Assembly (NCBI RefSeq): GCF_000428925.1
Contig: NZ_AUAW01000001.1
Location: forward strand, 1-64,000
Direction of reading: 5' to 3'
Source of the DNA: Furfurilactobacillus rossiae DSM 15814
GTDB lineage: Bacteria; Bacillota; Bacilli; Lactobacillales; Lactobacillaceae
DNA length: 64,000 bases
Position 1 is the stretch's first letter. Every line of letters begins with the position of its first letter. Below are positions 53,108-61,364 of this stretch, piece by piece. Below the pieces are notes generated by a model. It made no database searches. It was not told where the DNA came from and saw nothing but the letters and a program-made list of their open reading frames with translations. Position numbers and translations under genes: made by a program.

Positions 53108-54276
53108 CATACGACTTTACAACGGTTCCTAATCGACGTCACACGAATTCAGTGAAATGGGATGTGGCCGACAACGAATTACCAATGTGGGTAGCTGACA
53201 TGGATTTTCAAACGGCACCAGAAATCAAGACAACATTAGCTGATAAAGTTGCCAAGGGGATTTTTGGTTATTCCATCATTCCAGACAACTACTATCAGGC
53301 AGTGGCAGACTGGTGGCGTAAGCGTCACGGCTTTGCTGTGCAAACGGATTGGATCTTATTCTGTAGCGGAGTTGTGCCAGCCATTTCATCGACTGTTCGG
53401 CGGATGACAAATCCCGGTGAACAGGTTTTAGTCCAGGCACCCGTTTATAATATTTTCTATAATTCAATTATCAATAATGGACGGCGTCAGATTTCCAGTG
53501 ATTTGGTCTATGAAAACGGTCAGTACCATATTGATTTCGACGATCTGGAAGCCAAATTGGCGGATCCATTAACGACGATGATGATTCTGTGTAATCCAGC
53601 AAACCCCGTTGGTAAAGTGTGGTCGCGGGAAACTTTGCAGCAGATTGGTGAATTGTGCTTGAAACATCATGTGCTAGTATTGTCGGATGAAATTCATTGT
53701 GATATTGTCACGGATCCAACCGTTAAGTACACACCGTTTGCATCGATCAGTAGCGACCTGGCCAACAATAGTATTACCTGCGTATCACCGACAAAGACAT
53801 TTAATTTGGCAGGCATTCAAACATCGAGCATGATTATCCCTAATCCGGCCATTCGTGAACGGATTGATCGAGGCATTAATAACGATGAGATTGCTGAACC
53901 AAATATTTTTGCAATCGATGCTGCGGTGGCGGCCTTTACCAAGGGTGAACCATGGTTAAACGAACTATTAAAGCAATTAGCCGCAAACAAACGGTCAGTG
54001 ACGACCTTTTTGAATCATGAGCTGTCAGAGGTAACGGTTGCCAGTGGTGCAGCGACTTACCTCATGTGGTTAGACGTGTCCGCCGTTACCGATGATTCTG
54101 TGGCACTTTGTCACTTTATTCGCCAAGAAACGGGATTATTTTTGTCTGATGGTGTGGAATATGGTGGCAATGGTAATTTATTTGTCCGGATGAATGTGGC
54201 TTGCCCTGACGCTGAACTACAAGATGGTTTAGAACGTCTGAAGCACGGTATTAAAGCTTTTTCAGCTCAAAAATAA
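53104..54276 (+). CDS. PatB/MalY-type cystathionine beta-lyase (PLP)
   Basis: 390 residues, aminotransferase fold class I/II. It cleaves C-S bonds of cystathionine or cysteine, giving homocysteine or sulfide. The family start (VKWDVADNELPMWVADMDF) is diagnostic. PLP Lys lies in SPTKTFNLAG near residue 230, the Asp that contacts the pyridine ring in LSDEIHCDI near 195, and the substrate Arg in LFVRMNVA near 362. It lies just before the Met T-box operon, suggesting a role in methionine supply. Confidence 0.9.
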   Translation: MTYDFTTVPNRRHTNSVKWDVADNELPMWVADMDFQTAPEIKTTLADKVAKGIFGYSIIPDNYYQAVADWWRKRHGFAVQTDWILFCSGVVPAISSTVRRMTNPGEQVLVQAPVYNIFYNSIINNGRRQISSDLVYENGQYHIDFDDLEAKLADPLTTMMILCNPANPVGKVWSRETLQQIGELCLKHHVLVLSDEIHCDIVTDPTVKYTPFASISSDLANNSITCVSPTKTFNLAGIQTSSMIIPNPAIRERIDRGINNDEIAEPNIFAIDAAVAAFTKGEPWLNELLKQLAANKRSVTTFLNHELSEVTVASGAATYLMWLDVSAVTDDSVALCHFIRQETGLFLSDGVEYGGNGNLFVRMNVACPDAELQDGLERLKHGIKAFSAQK

Positions 54277-54333
54277 ATAAACGTGTTGCCATTAGAGAGT
54301 GGCGATTATCTGAGTGTTTCTTAAAAAAAGTGG

Positions 54334-54362
54334 TTGACACTAAATTTATTTCGCTGTATCTT
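54334..54362 (+). promoter_or_regulatory. Promoter of the Met T-box operon
   Basis: Perfect TTGACA and TATCTT with 17 nt spacing, about 40 nt before the T-box leader stem I. Confidence 0.75.
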
Positions 54363-54399
54363 GAATTCAACGTTAAGAAAACATTAGATAAACATTAAG

Positions 54400-54658
54400 C
54401 GTTGAAGAGAAGAGTAATCGCTCGACAGTTGATAAAGAGAACCCGGTTGGTGAGAAAGGGACAACGACACAGTGATGAAGATGAGCTCTGAGCGATTCAG
54501 TCAGTTCACGCCGACCGAACGGTTGCAACCGTTAACTTGCCGGGTATCAACAGGTACCGTCGAGGCATCATTTGTGAAAATGATGTAAATAAGGGTGGTA
54601 ACACGGTTAAATCCGTCCCTGATTGTCAGAAGTGACAGTTAGGGACGGATTTTTTTGT
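54400..54658 (+). promoter_or_regulatory. T-box leader (specifier ATG, Met)
   Basis: Stem I holds ATG (54481-54483) followed by AGCTCTGAGC in the specifier position. The T-box core AAGGGTGGTAACACGG is at 54591-54606 (AA replaces the usual AC/CC). The terminator ATCCGTCCCT with AGGGACGGAT and TTTTTTT ends at 54657. Uncharged tRNA-Met would turn on the metE-like, metQ-like and luxS genes. Confidence 0.9.
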
Positions 54659-54723
54659 TTATCAATGTTTTTTAGTTAAAAATGCCGCATATAGCGACAA
54701 CATCTTTCAGGAGGCTTTTGAAT

Positions 54724-55884
54724 ATGAGTGAAGCAATTTCTTTTTCTAAACGGATCAAGTCACCATTTCGGTATGATATTGTCGGCAGTTTCTTACGACC
54801 AGAAACCTTGAAGCAAGCGCGGGCACAATTTGCTGCAGGAAAAATTGATCGTGCTGCATTGACGGCAGTTGAAGACACTGAAATCATTAAATTAATCAAA
54901 CAGGAGGAAGCTGCTGGCCTCAAGGCGGTCACAGATGGTGAATTCCGTCGGAGCTGGTGGCACCTCGACTTTTTCTGGGGCTTTCAAGGCATCTCGTATA
55001 AAGTCCCTGAACATGGTTATTTCTTCCACGGTGAAGAAACGCGTAAAGCAACCGTTACGGTAACCGATAAAATTGATGGTCACAACCATCCGTTTGTGGA
55101 TCATTTTAAATTTACGCAAGCTCATGTTAGCAAGGGCGTTCAGGTCAAACAAACTTTGCCGGCACCAGCGCAATTGTTGGTTGAATTATTGAGTCCAACT
55201 AATTTGCCCGAGGTCCGGAAGATATACCCAACTGATGAGGCATTATTCGCTGATATTACTAAGGCTTATAAACAAGTTATTACTGATTTGTATGACGCTG
55301 GTGCACGCACCATCCAGTTGGATGACTGTACTTGGGGAATGTTGGTGGCAACACTGCCAAAGGACTTTATTAATGGTCTTGCGGGTGGTGAACCAACAAC
55401 TGACGACGAACTAAAACAATTATATTTAAACATTAACAATTCTGTGGTTGACGGATTGCCTGCTGACCTAACTGTCAATACCCACATTTGCCGTGGTAAC
55501 TATCACTCAACCTGGGCTGCCGCTGGTGGTTATGACAAAGTTGCAGATCCATTGTTTAATCAGGAACATGTTAATGCCTATTATTTGGAATATGATTCAG
55601 ACCGTTCAGGCAGTTTTGATCCATTGGCAAAGGTTAGCGATGACAAATTGGTTGTGCTGGGATTATTAACATCGAAAGATGGCAAGCTCGAGAATCGTCA
55701 AACGGTTATTGACCGCATTCATGAAGCCGCAAAGTTTGTCCCGTTAGATCGTTTATGTTTGAGTACCCAATGTGGTTTTGCTTCAACAGAAGAGGGCAAC
55801 ATTTTAACGTCAGATGATCAGTGGGCTAAAATTGTGTTAGCCAAATCGATTGCCAAAGAAGTTTGGGGCGTCGATGAAAAGTAG
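54724..55884 (+). CDS. Cobalamin-independent methionine synthase-like protein (MetE catalytic domain)
   Basis: 386 residues; ATG at 54724 with CAGGAGG upstream. It corresponds to the C-terminal zinc domain of MetE, as in YxjG/YxjH, which remethylates homocysteine with methyl-folate or another donor. Zinc ligands are His and Cys in NTHICRGNYHS (near residue 258) and the final Cys in LSTQCGFAS (near 350). DDCTWGMLV near 198 is also typical. The MetE N-terminal half is absent. First gene under the Met T-box. Confidence 0.88.
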   Translation: MSEAISFSKRIKSPFRYDIVGSFLRPETLKQARAQFAAGKIDRAALTAVEDTEIIKLIKQEEAAGLKAVTDGEFRRSWWHLDFFWGFQGISYKVPEHGYFFHGEETRKATVTVTDKIDGHNHPFVDHFKFTQAHVSKGVQVKQTLPAPAQLLVELLSPTNLPEVRKIYPTDEALFADITKAYKQVITDLYDAGARTIQLDDCTWGMLVATLPKDFINGLAGGEPTTDDELKQLYLNINNSVVDGLPADLTVNTHICRGNYHSTWAAAGGYDKVADPLFNQEHVNAYYLEYDSDRSGSFDPLAKVSDDKLVVLGLLTSKDGKLENRQTVIDRIHEAAKFVPLDRLCLSTQCGFASTEEGNILTSDDQWAKIVLAKSIAKEVWGVDEK

Positions 55885-55931
55885 GCCAGACAACTTGTGA
55901 GTTTTAAACGGATTTATCAAAATAGTTATGA

Positions 55932-56789
55932 ATGAGGGTAATCTATATCAAACATTCTAAAAAAATTCTAGTGGCTGTCGCCATTGCGGCAGGATTGGTA
56001 TTAGGATTAGGAACATCGACCAGCGCTAGTGCAAGCAGTGTGACCGTTGGGACACAGGGAACAGATGCTCAAATTTGGCGGCACATTGCTAAATCATCAG
56101 CGGCTAAACAAGCGCATCTCACAATTCACGTTAAAGAAGTAACGGACAGTGTTCAGTTAAATCAGGCTACTGGCGATGGAACGATTCCGGTTAATGCATT
56201 TCAGTCATTTAGCTATATGCAGGCTTATAACAAGGAAAATCCGACGAAGAAGTTAACGGCAGTTGGTACGACCTATCTAGAACCAATGGGATTGTATTCG
56301 AAGAAGATTAAGCATTTAAAACAGTTACCAAAGGGGGCAACCATTGGCATTCCGGAGGATCCAGCTAATTTAACTCGTGGCCTGAAGCTGTTAAAAACGG
56401 CTGGATTAATTACGTTGAAGCCTAATTTCAATGCGCTTGGTAATGTGAGCGGCATTAAGAGTAATCCACGTCAATTAAAGTTTCGACAAATTGATGGTTC
56501 GACTGGACCACGGGTTTTATCGGATGTTGATGCTGTCTTAATGTCCAATACAGTCGCACAAGATGGCGGTTTGAACGTTCTTAAGGACTCATTGGTACAT
56601 GAAAAGGTCAGCCGTGAAACGAACCAAGATGTTAACATTTTGGCAGCCGGTGATAAGTACCGGAATAATAAATCCGTTAAAAAGTTGGTTAAGCTCTATC
56701 GTAACAAGGGCATTCAGCGTTATATTAAGAATGAATTCCATGGCACGAAGGTTGAAGTTATTAAACCGATTAGTGCACTAAAAAAATAA
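55932..56789 (+). CDS. MetQ/NlpA-family methionine-binding protein without lipobox
   Basis: Up to 285 residues of the periplasmic-binding-protein family MetQ: TVGTQGTDAQIWRHI start, GDGTIPVNAFQSFSYMQAYN near residue 75, and YLEPMGLYSKKIKHLKQLPKG-type segment near 113. A clear signal peptide ends in TSASA, but the protein contains no cysteine at all, so it cannot be a lipoprotein as usual MetQ is. No metN or metI genes follow. The ATG at 55932 is poorly placed: its own downstream bases GAGGG fit better as a ribosome site for ATC at 55947, which gives the natural start KHSKKILVAV. Second gene of the Met T-box operon. Confidence 0.82.
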   Translation: MRVIYIKHSKKILVAVAIAAGLVLGLGTSTSASASSVTVGTQGTDAQIWRHIAKSSAAKQAHLTIHVKEVTDSVQLNQATGDGTIPVNAFQSFSYMQAYNKENPTKKLTAVGTTYLEPMGLYSKKIKHLKQLPKGATIGIPEDPANLTRGLKLLKTAGLITLKPNFNALGNVSGIKSNPRQLKFRQIDGSTGPRVLSDVDAVLMSNTVAQDGGLNVLKDSLVHEKVSRETNQDVNILAAGDKYRNNKSVKKLVKLYRNKGIQRYIKNEFHGTKVEVIKPISALKK

Positions 56790-56805
56790 GGGAGTCGAGT
56801 AGATT

Positions 56806-57279
56806 ATGGCAAAAGTAGAAAGTTTTACATTAGATCACACGAAGGTTAAGGCACCATATGTTCGTTTGATTACAGTTGAAAATGGACCTAAAGGGGATGC
56901 CATTTCCAACTATGACTTACGTTTGGTACAACCTAACACTAATGCGATTCCAACTGCCGGCTTACATACCATTGAACATTTATTAGCTGGTTTGTTACGT
57001 GACCGCATGGACGGCGTTATCGACTGTTCACCATTCGGTTGCCGGACTGGTTTCCATTTAATTATGTGGGGTGAACACTCTACAACAGAAGTTGCCAAGG
57101 CATTGAAGAGCTCATTGGAAGAAATTCGCGACACGATTGAATGGAAGGACGTTCAAGGCACTGACAAGTACAGTTGTGGGAACTACCGTGACCACTCTTT
57201 GTTCTCAGCCAAGGAATGGTGCAAGACTATTTTAGATCAAGGCATCAGCGACGAACCATTTGAACGTCACGTGATCTAA
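56806..57279 (+). CDS. luxS: S-ribosylhomocysteine lyase LuxS (AI-2 synthesis)
   Basis: 157 residues. It splits S-ribosylhomocysteine to homocysteine and DPD, the precursor of autoinducer-2. Metal ligands: HTIEH at 54-58 and Cys in KYSCGNY near 125; active-site Cys in [11 protein letters not shown] near 84. GGGAGTCG precedes the ATG, 16 nt after metQ. Under the Met T-box, so homocysteine made here feeds the MetE-like enzyme. The nucleosidase Pfs is not in the window. Confidence 0.96.
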   Translation: MAKVESFTLDHTKVKAPYVRLITVENGPKGDAISNYDLRLVQPNTNAIPTAGLHTIEHLLAGLLRDRMDGVIDCSPFGCRTGFHLIMWGEHSTTEVAKALKSSLEEIRDTIEWKDVQGTDKYSCGNYRDHSLFSAKEWCKTILDQGISDEPFERHVI

Positions 57280-57310
57280 ATGTTGTCTGTCCTGACTGAC
57301 GCTTGCGGTT

Positions 57311-57479
57311 GTCAAAGATGAATGTCGCCGTGGGACCGGTTCAAGCCTTCTGAAATTCGAAGTCTTTCACCTCGTTGACAAGCCTCGTGGAGTGCCGAGT
57401 CTTGTCAACCGTCCTGTGTTGTAAATCGGCAAAAAACGCCTGATTAACAACACGTTCACGGCTTACATTCATCTTTGAC
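57311..57479 (+). ncRNA. Dispersed structured element, copy D
   Basis: 169 nt after luxS. The longest outer stem of the family: GTCAAAGATGAATGT-GCCGTG pairs with CACGGC-ACATTCATCTTTGAC (about 21 bp). Inside are GGGACCGGTTCAAG, a GAAA hairpin (CTTC/GAAG), TTTCACCTCG, hairpin 2 (GTTGACAAG with CTTGTCAAC) and hairpin 3 (GTGTTGT with ACAACAC). It lies 30 nt beyond luxS and could act as its 3' structure. Confidence 0.65.
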
Positions 57480-57644
57480 GCCCTCCAGCTCAGATTGAGT
57501 GAAAACATTTGAAAAATCGTCGAAACTTGATAAAAGTTTTCGGCGATTTTTTGTGGGGATTGATTCTTCGATTTTTAGTCCAAACGTCCAAATCAGTAAT
57601 GACAGATTGAGGGCGCTATGCTACACTATAACAGTTGGTTCAAT

Positions 57645-57715
57645 GCGGGTGTAGTTTAGTGGTAAAATTCAAGCTTCCCAAGCTTGTGTCGCGAGTTCGA
57701 TTCTCGTCACCCGCT
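57645..57715 (+). tRNA. tRNA-Gly (CCC)
   Basis: 71 nt. The acceptor GCGGGTG pairs with CACCCGC; the anticodon loop TTCCCAA gives CCC. Solitary. Confidence 0.93.
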
Positions 57716-57726
57716 TAAAAGGTTTT

Positions 57727-57759
57727 TAAAAAGTGCTTAGTGATAAGCGCTTTTTTTGT
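57727..57759 (+). terminator. Terminator of tRNA-Gly
   Basis: AAAGTGCTTA pairs with TAAGCGCTTT followed by TTTTG. Confidence 0.85.
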
Positions 57760-57827
57760 ACAATTTTTTTAAAACCATTATGGTATTTGGTTGATTTATT
57801 GGGACCAATTGCTTAATTTAGGTAGAA

Positions 57828-58547
57828 TTAAGCGTCTTGTTTGAAGATTTTGATGTTTATTATTTCACCTTTGTCATTTTTTTCAAAATGTACCTGATAG
57901 CCTTTATCAATTATTTCTGAATAATAGCTTGAATCTTCGTCGGAAATTGTAGAAGCCTTTGAAGCGTCGTCCTCCATAAAGTCGTGAACATGTTCATTAA
58001 TGGCATGAGCGTCTAATTTGGGATCCAAGGGTAGATCAGAAAAATCTTCTTTTACTACATTGATTGACATATCGCTGTTAACACCGTAAGTTACGTAATC
58101 TAAATTTTTGTCCTTATATGCTCCATCTGATAAGTTTTCACCTTTAGCAGTTAGTTGACCATAAATTTTGTTGTTAGAACCTTTGTTTGAATCGTTTTCG
58201 GATGATGAACCGTTTGTGACAGAGTGGGGATCGTTCTGATTTGATTCGTCGTTTTCGTTACTTGAAGAATTGGTCGAGCTTTCTGCATCATCTTCGGAGT
58301 CATCATCAGTTTGTGCTTCATCTTTAGAATTCGACCAGTTATCTTCTTGTGAGAAACTCGTCTTGGACGGAGATGAACTAAATCCCGATGCATTAAAAAA
58401 TATTATTACAAATAGGGCTAACAATATTGTGGTGAGTTCAATTAGCTTTAACGACTTCTTTTTGAACCATAAAATGACCCAAAGGATTATTGCGATAAAA
58501 AGGAAAATGACAGAGAGCAACAGGAGAAAGGCAAATGCGTCGTTCAT
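57828..58547 (-). CDS. AT-rich orphan membrane-anchored protein, unknown
   Basis: 239 residues; ATG at 58547 with GGAG about 9 nt upstream. Two N-terminal helices (AFLLLLSVIFLFIAIILWV and LIELTTILLALFVIIFF) are followed by a Ser/Asn/Asp/Glu-rich linker (about 60-125) and a C-terminal domain (about 130-239) ending GYQVHFEKNDKGEIINIKIF. It is clearly more AT-rich than its neighbours, lacks a named family and lies next to a tRNA, all suggestive of acquired DNA; no integrase or repeat is seen. Confidence 0.65.
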   Translation of the reverse strand: MNDAFAFLLLLSVIFLFIAIILWVILWFKKKSLKLIELTTILLALFVIIFFNASGFSSSPSKTSFSQEDNWSNSKDEAQTDDDSEDDAESSTNSSSNENDESNQNDPHSVTNGSSSENDSNKGSNNKIYGQLTAKGENLSDGAYKDKNLDYVTYGVNSDMSINVVKEDFSDLPLDPKLDAHAINEHVHDFMEDDASKASTISDEDSSYYSEIIDKGYQVHFEKNDKGEIINIKIFKQDA

Positions 58548-58765
58548 TATTGTAGACTCCAATAAAATTCAGCTTTTTATGTCGTCAGTATTTGGACTTG
58601 AGTTTATATGATGCATTGAAAACTATTATGAGAAAAGATAGGAGATGATTGAAATGATATGAAAACTTGCACCGTACGTCAATGACAATTATGAATAGGT
58701 TAAACAACAGCTTTTCGAAATTTACTTTTTACTAAAATGATAATCTAAGAAAATAATTGAATTAT

Positions 58766-58807
58766 TAAAAAATCCCCGTCTGCAATGTGATTTAAATGCA
58801 GACAGGG
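58766..58807 (-). terminator. Terminator of the amino-acid permease gene
   Basis: On the minus strand CCCTGTCTGCA pairs with TGCAGACGGGG followed by ATTTTTT. Confidence 0.85.
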
Positions 58808-58819
58808 TCAGTGAAAGGG

Positions 58820-60208
58820 TTACTTATTTATTTTTGATTTTTCATACAACGATTCACGCTGCGTAAAATAATAGTAAGCGCAGATACCAACGTATATCGC
58901 TATGGTCAGCACTGTGACAATGATATTAGTGGAAAAAAGAATACCAAAGAAAACGAGTACTAATGCAATCAAAGAAAAGTACGATGTCCATGGATACAAG
59001 CTGACGTGGTAGGTAGTGTCATCAAACTTATAGCGACGACTGCGGATATGACCCAGACAAAGTAAAATCCATATTACTAAAATTGTGTAACTAATAGAGC
59101 CAACTAAATAATCAAATAATGTATTACCAATAAAGTAAGTAAGCAATACACCGGCAAATAAAGATAGTGAACACATGAGGACGGCCATGTAAGGGACAAA
59201 ATGTTTATTCAACCGGGTTAAGGCAGTTGTAACCTTCGTTTGACGTTTGTTGCGTTGGTTTTGAACGAATAAGAGTCGTGATGCTGAGTAAATACCAGAA
59301 TTGATGGAGGAAATCAACGCTAGAATAATCACGAAGTTAACGATGTCGGAGGCAAACGGAATGTTTAATAACCGGAACACTGAGACGAACGGACTGACTT
59401 TATCCGTTAATTGATCCCATGGAAATAGGGTGACGATGATGAAAAAAGGAATTAGATAGAATGAAATAATCCGGAACATGATGCCGTGAACTGCGTGCGG
59501 GATGACTTTTTGTGGATCCTTCACTTCGCCTAATGTAATTCCGATTAATTCTGAGCCGGCAAATGAATAAATTACTATCAACATAGCGCTTAGGAAGCCG
59601 AATGCACCATGAGGGAAGAAGCCACCGTGAACGGTTAAATTAACAAACGCATGATTGGTGGTCATCATGTTTCGGGCGATTAGGAAGATACCGGCGAAGA
59701 TGAAGAAGATAATAACAGCAATTTTCATAATGGCCAGCCAGTATTCCGTTTCGGCAAACCAGCGGACCGAAAGTAGATTAATGCCGGAAATGACGACTGC
59801 AATGACCAAAACAATTAGCCAGGTAGGAACGGTCGGGAACCAGATTTGAATAAAACTTGCCGCGGCCACGGCTTCAGCCGTCAAATCCACAAACCACATC
59901 GTAAAGTAGGCCCAGTCCACTAGATAGGCCGCAAAGGGACCAAGAATTGGTTGTAGCAAACCCGAAAATCCGGTGGCGGATGGATTATTCGCGGCCATTT
60001 CGGCCATGCCCTGCATGATAAATAGCAGGATTAAACCACCAAGCAGATAACATAAAATAACCGAAGGGCCAGCAGTATGGACGGCGTTGGCACTGCCTTT
60101 AAACAGACCAGCACCGATGGCACCACCTAATGCCAGCATTGTAATATGGCGGCTTGTTAATGATCGTTGGAGATGCGCGTTGTCGTTGTTTTTGGTTTTG
60201 TTTGTCAT
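58820..60208 (-). CDS. APC-family amino-acid permease, probable lysine transporter
   Basis: 462 residues; start at 60208 with AAAGGAG upstream. Twelve transmembrane helices with the AAT-family opening RHITMLALGGAIGAGLFKGSA. Carries amino acids into the cell by proton symport. The upstream T-box best reads AAG (Lys), which points to lysine or a lysine-related substrate; sequence alone does not fix specificity. Monocistronic. Confidence 0.88.
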   Translation of the reverse strand: MTNKTKNNDNAHLQRSLTSRHITMLALGGAIGAGLFKGSANAVHTAGPSVILCYLLGGLILLFIMQGMAEMAANNPSATGFSGLLQPILGPFAAYLVDWAYFTMWFVDLTAEAVAAASFIQIWFPTVPTWLIVLVIAVVISGINLLSVRWFAETEYWLAIMKIAVIIFFIFAGIFLIARNMMTTNHAFVNLTVHGGFFPHGAFGFLSAMLIVIYSFAGSELIGITLGEVKDPQKVIPHAVHGIMFRIISFYLIPFFIIVTLFPWDQLTDKVSPFVSVFRLLNIPFASDIVNFVIILALISSINSGIYSASRLLFVQNQRNKRQTKVTTALTRLNKHFVPYMAVLMCSLSLFAGVLLTYFIGNTLFDYLVGSISYTILVIWILLCLGHIRSRRYKFDDTTYHVSLYPWTSYFSLIALVLVFFGILFSTNIIVTVLTIAIYVGICAYYYFTQRESLYEKSKINK

Positions 60209-60259
60209 TGCAAACTCCTTTTCTCTATATCTGACTGTTTTGATTTTAAAAATGAGAAA

Positions 60260-60505
60260 TAAAAACGTCCTTTGAATCAACATGGATTCAAAGGACGTTT
60301 ACACGTGGTACCACCTTTGTTCAAACAACGGGCAATTTGTCAGTTGTTCCTTACTGCACACGAATATGCAGTTTACGATAACGGGTAACACCGGTATTTC
60401 TCATAAAAAATACGCTCTAATGGGTCTTTAGTTAATCAGTCAACACACCGTTTCAGCCGTTGGTGCTCTCTTTAGATCACTAATTAACGCATCCACCACA
60501 TCAGT
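60260..60505 (-). promoter_or_regulatory. T-box leader of the permease (specifier probably AAG, Lys)
   Basis: On the minus strand the T-box core AAAGGTGGTACCACGTG is at about 60301-60317. The terminator AAACGTCCTTTGAATC with GATTCAAAGGACGTTTTT follows (about 60262-60303). Stem I carries AGAGAG and GGCTGAAAC. In AACTAAAGACCCATTAGAGC the specifier position before ACC reads AAG. TGGT in the core would pair with the A73 discriminator expected for tRNA-Lys. No other feature is seen between here and 60664. Confidence 0.85.
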
Positions 60506-60664
60506 TCAGCAGAAAAATTAAGTTAAAAACATATTAAACGACAATGAGAAACATGTCAAACGAAAATTATAAGATGACTACTCCAAAACTTGTTGCCTCA
60601 TGTGCCAACAGTCTTTTCTTTAATAAAACAATATTTTAATGATGTCAGCGAATAAAAATGATAA

Positions 60665-61051
60665 TTATGGTTTTAACACTGTGACATGGCGAATATCGTC
60701 AAGACGCAGAAAACCATTCTCTTCAATATACACACTGACATCATCGTAGCCTTTCACATGACCGATGATGTCAGCAGAGAGTTTACCCTCACTATTGTGG
60801 GCGTAACATTGGATGCTGACACGATAAATATTGGCGTATGCTGTGGCCAGTCGCTGACTTATTTCGGCCATGGATTGCAGTGCCTTGGGTTCAAAGTGAC
60901 GCTGCTTTTCTTCTGCTTCTTTGTTTAAAGCGCTAGTATGATCTGATAAATAATAACCTTGCCACTTGAGCATGCCACGATCGACATAATGGTTATCGAA
61001 AAAGTCTTGCACAATTTTAGGATCGTAATCAGGATACTTTTCATCACTCAT
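60665..61051 (-). CDS. YolD-like protein
   Basis: 128 residues; start at 61051 preceded by AAAGAAG. The core DRGMLKWQGYYLSDHTSALN (near residue 25) is the signature of the YolD family, small proteins found next to Y-family polymerases (UvrX/YqjW type) in Bacilli; their biochemical role is unclear. Its start overlaps the preceding gene by 8 bp. Last gene of the SOS operon. Confidence 0.85.
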   Translation of the reverse strand: MSDEKYPDYDPKIVQDFFDNHYVDRGMLKWQGYYLSDHTSALNKEAEEKQRHFEPKALQSMAEISQRLATAYANIYRVSIQCYAHNSEGKLSADIIGHVKGYDDVSVYIEENGFLRLDDIRHVTVLKP

Positions 61052-61364
61052 CCCAATGCTTCTTTCTTTGGATGATCCGTTGTGACTTTGGCCAATGTTG
61101 ACCAGTAAAACCTTCAAACTGAATGCTCAATTGGGTGTGCTTTTGAATATCATCAACAAGCTCCTCAAGATACGTTAGATCATAAATGGTGACAGTATGT
61201 AAGGGGACAGATTTCTCTCGATGAGCCTTTTTTAGACTGTCAAAGAAAAAATTATACGTTTTGTCATAGGGATCATCGACAATCTGCAGCCAATAGCGGG
61301 TATTGTACTGCCGTAGAAATAGTTCATCGATGCGTTGGCAAATTAAATCTAAATCTTTATTCAT
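61044..61364 (-). CDS. Small SOS-operon protein, unknown
   Basis: 106 residues; ATG at 61364 preferred (GGAGGA 8 nt upstream; another ATG is 6 nt earlier). Mixed alpha/beta, soluble, with NTRYWLQIVDDPYDKTYNF near residue 20 and QLSIQFEGFTGQHWPKS near 85. Not matched to a named family. It overlaps both neighbours by 8 bp, so polymerase, this protein and YolD are translated as a unit. Confidence 0.8.
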   Translation of the reverse strand: MNKDLDLICQRIDELFLRQYNTRYWLQIVDDPYDKTYNFFFDSLKKAHREKSVPLHTVTIYDLTYLEELVDDIQKHTQLSIQFEGFTGQHWPKSQRIIQRKKHWDE

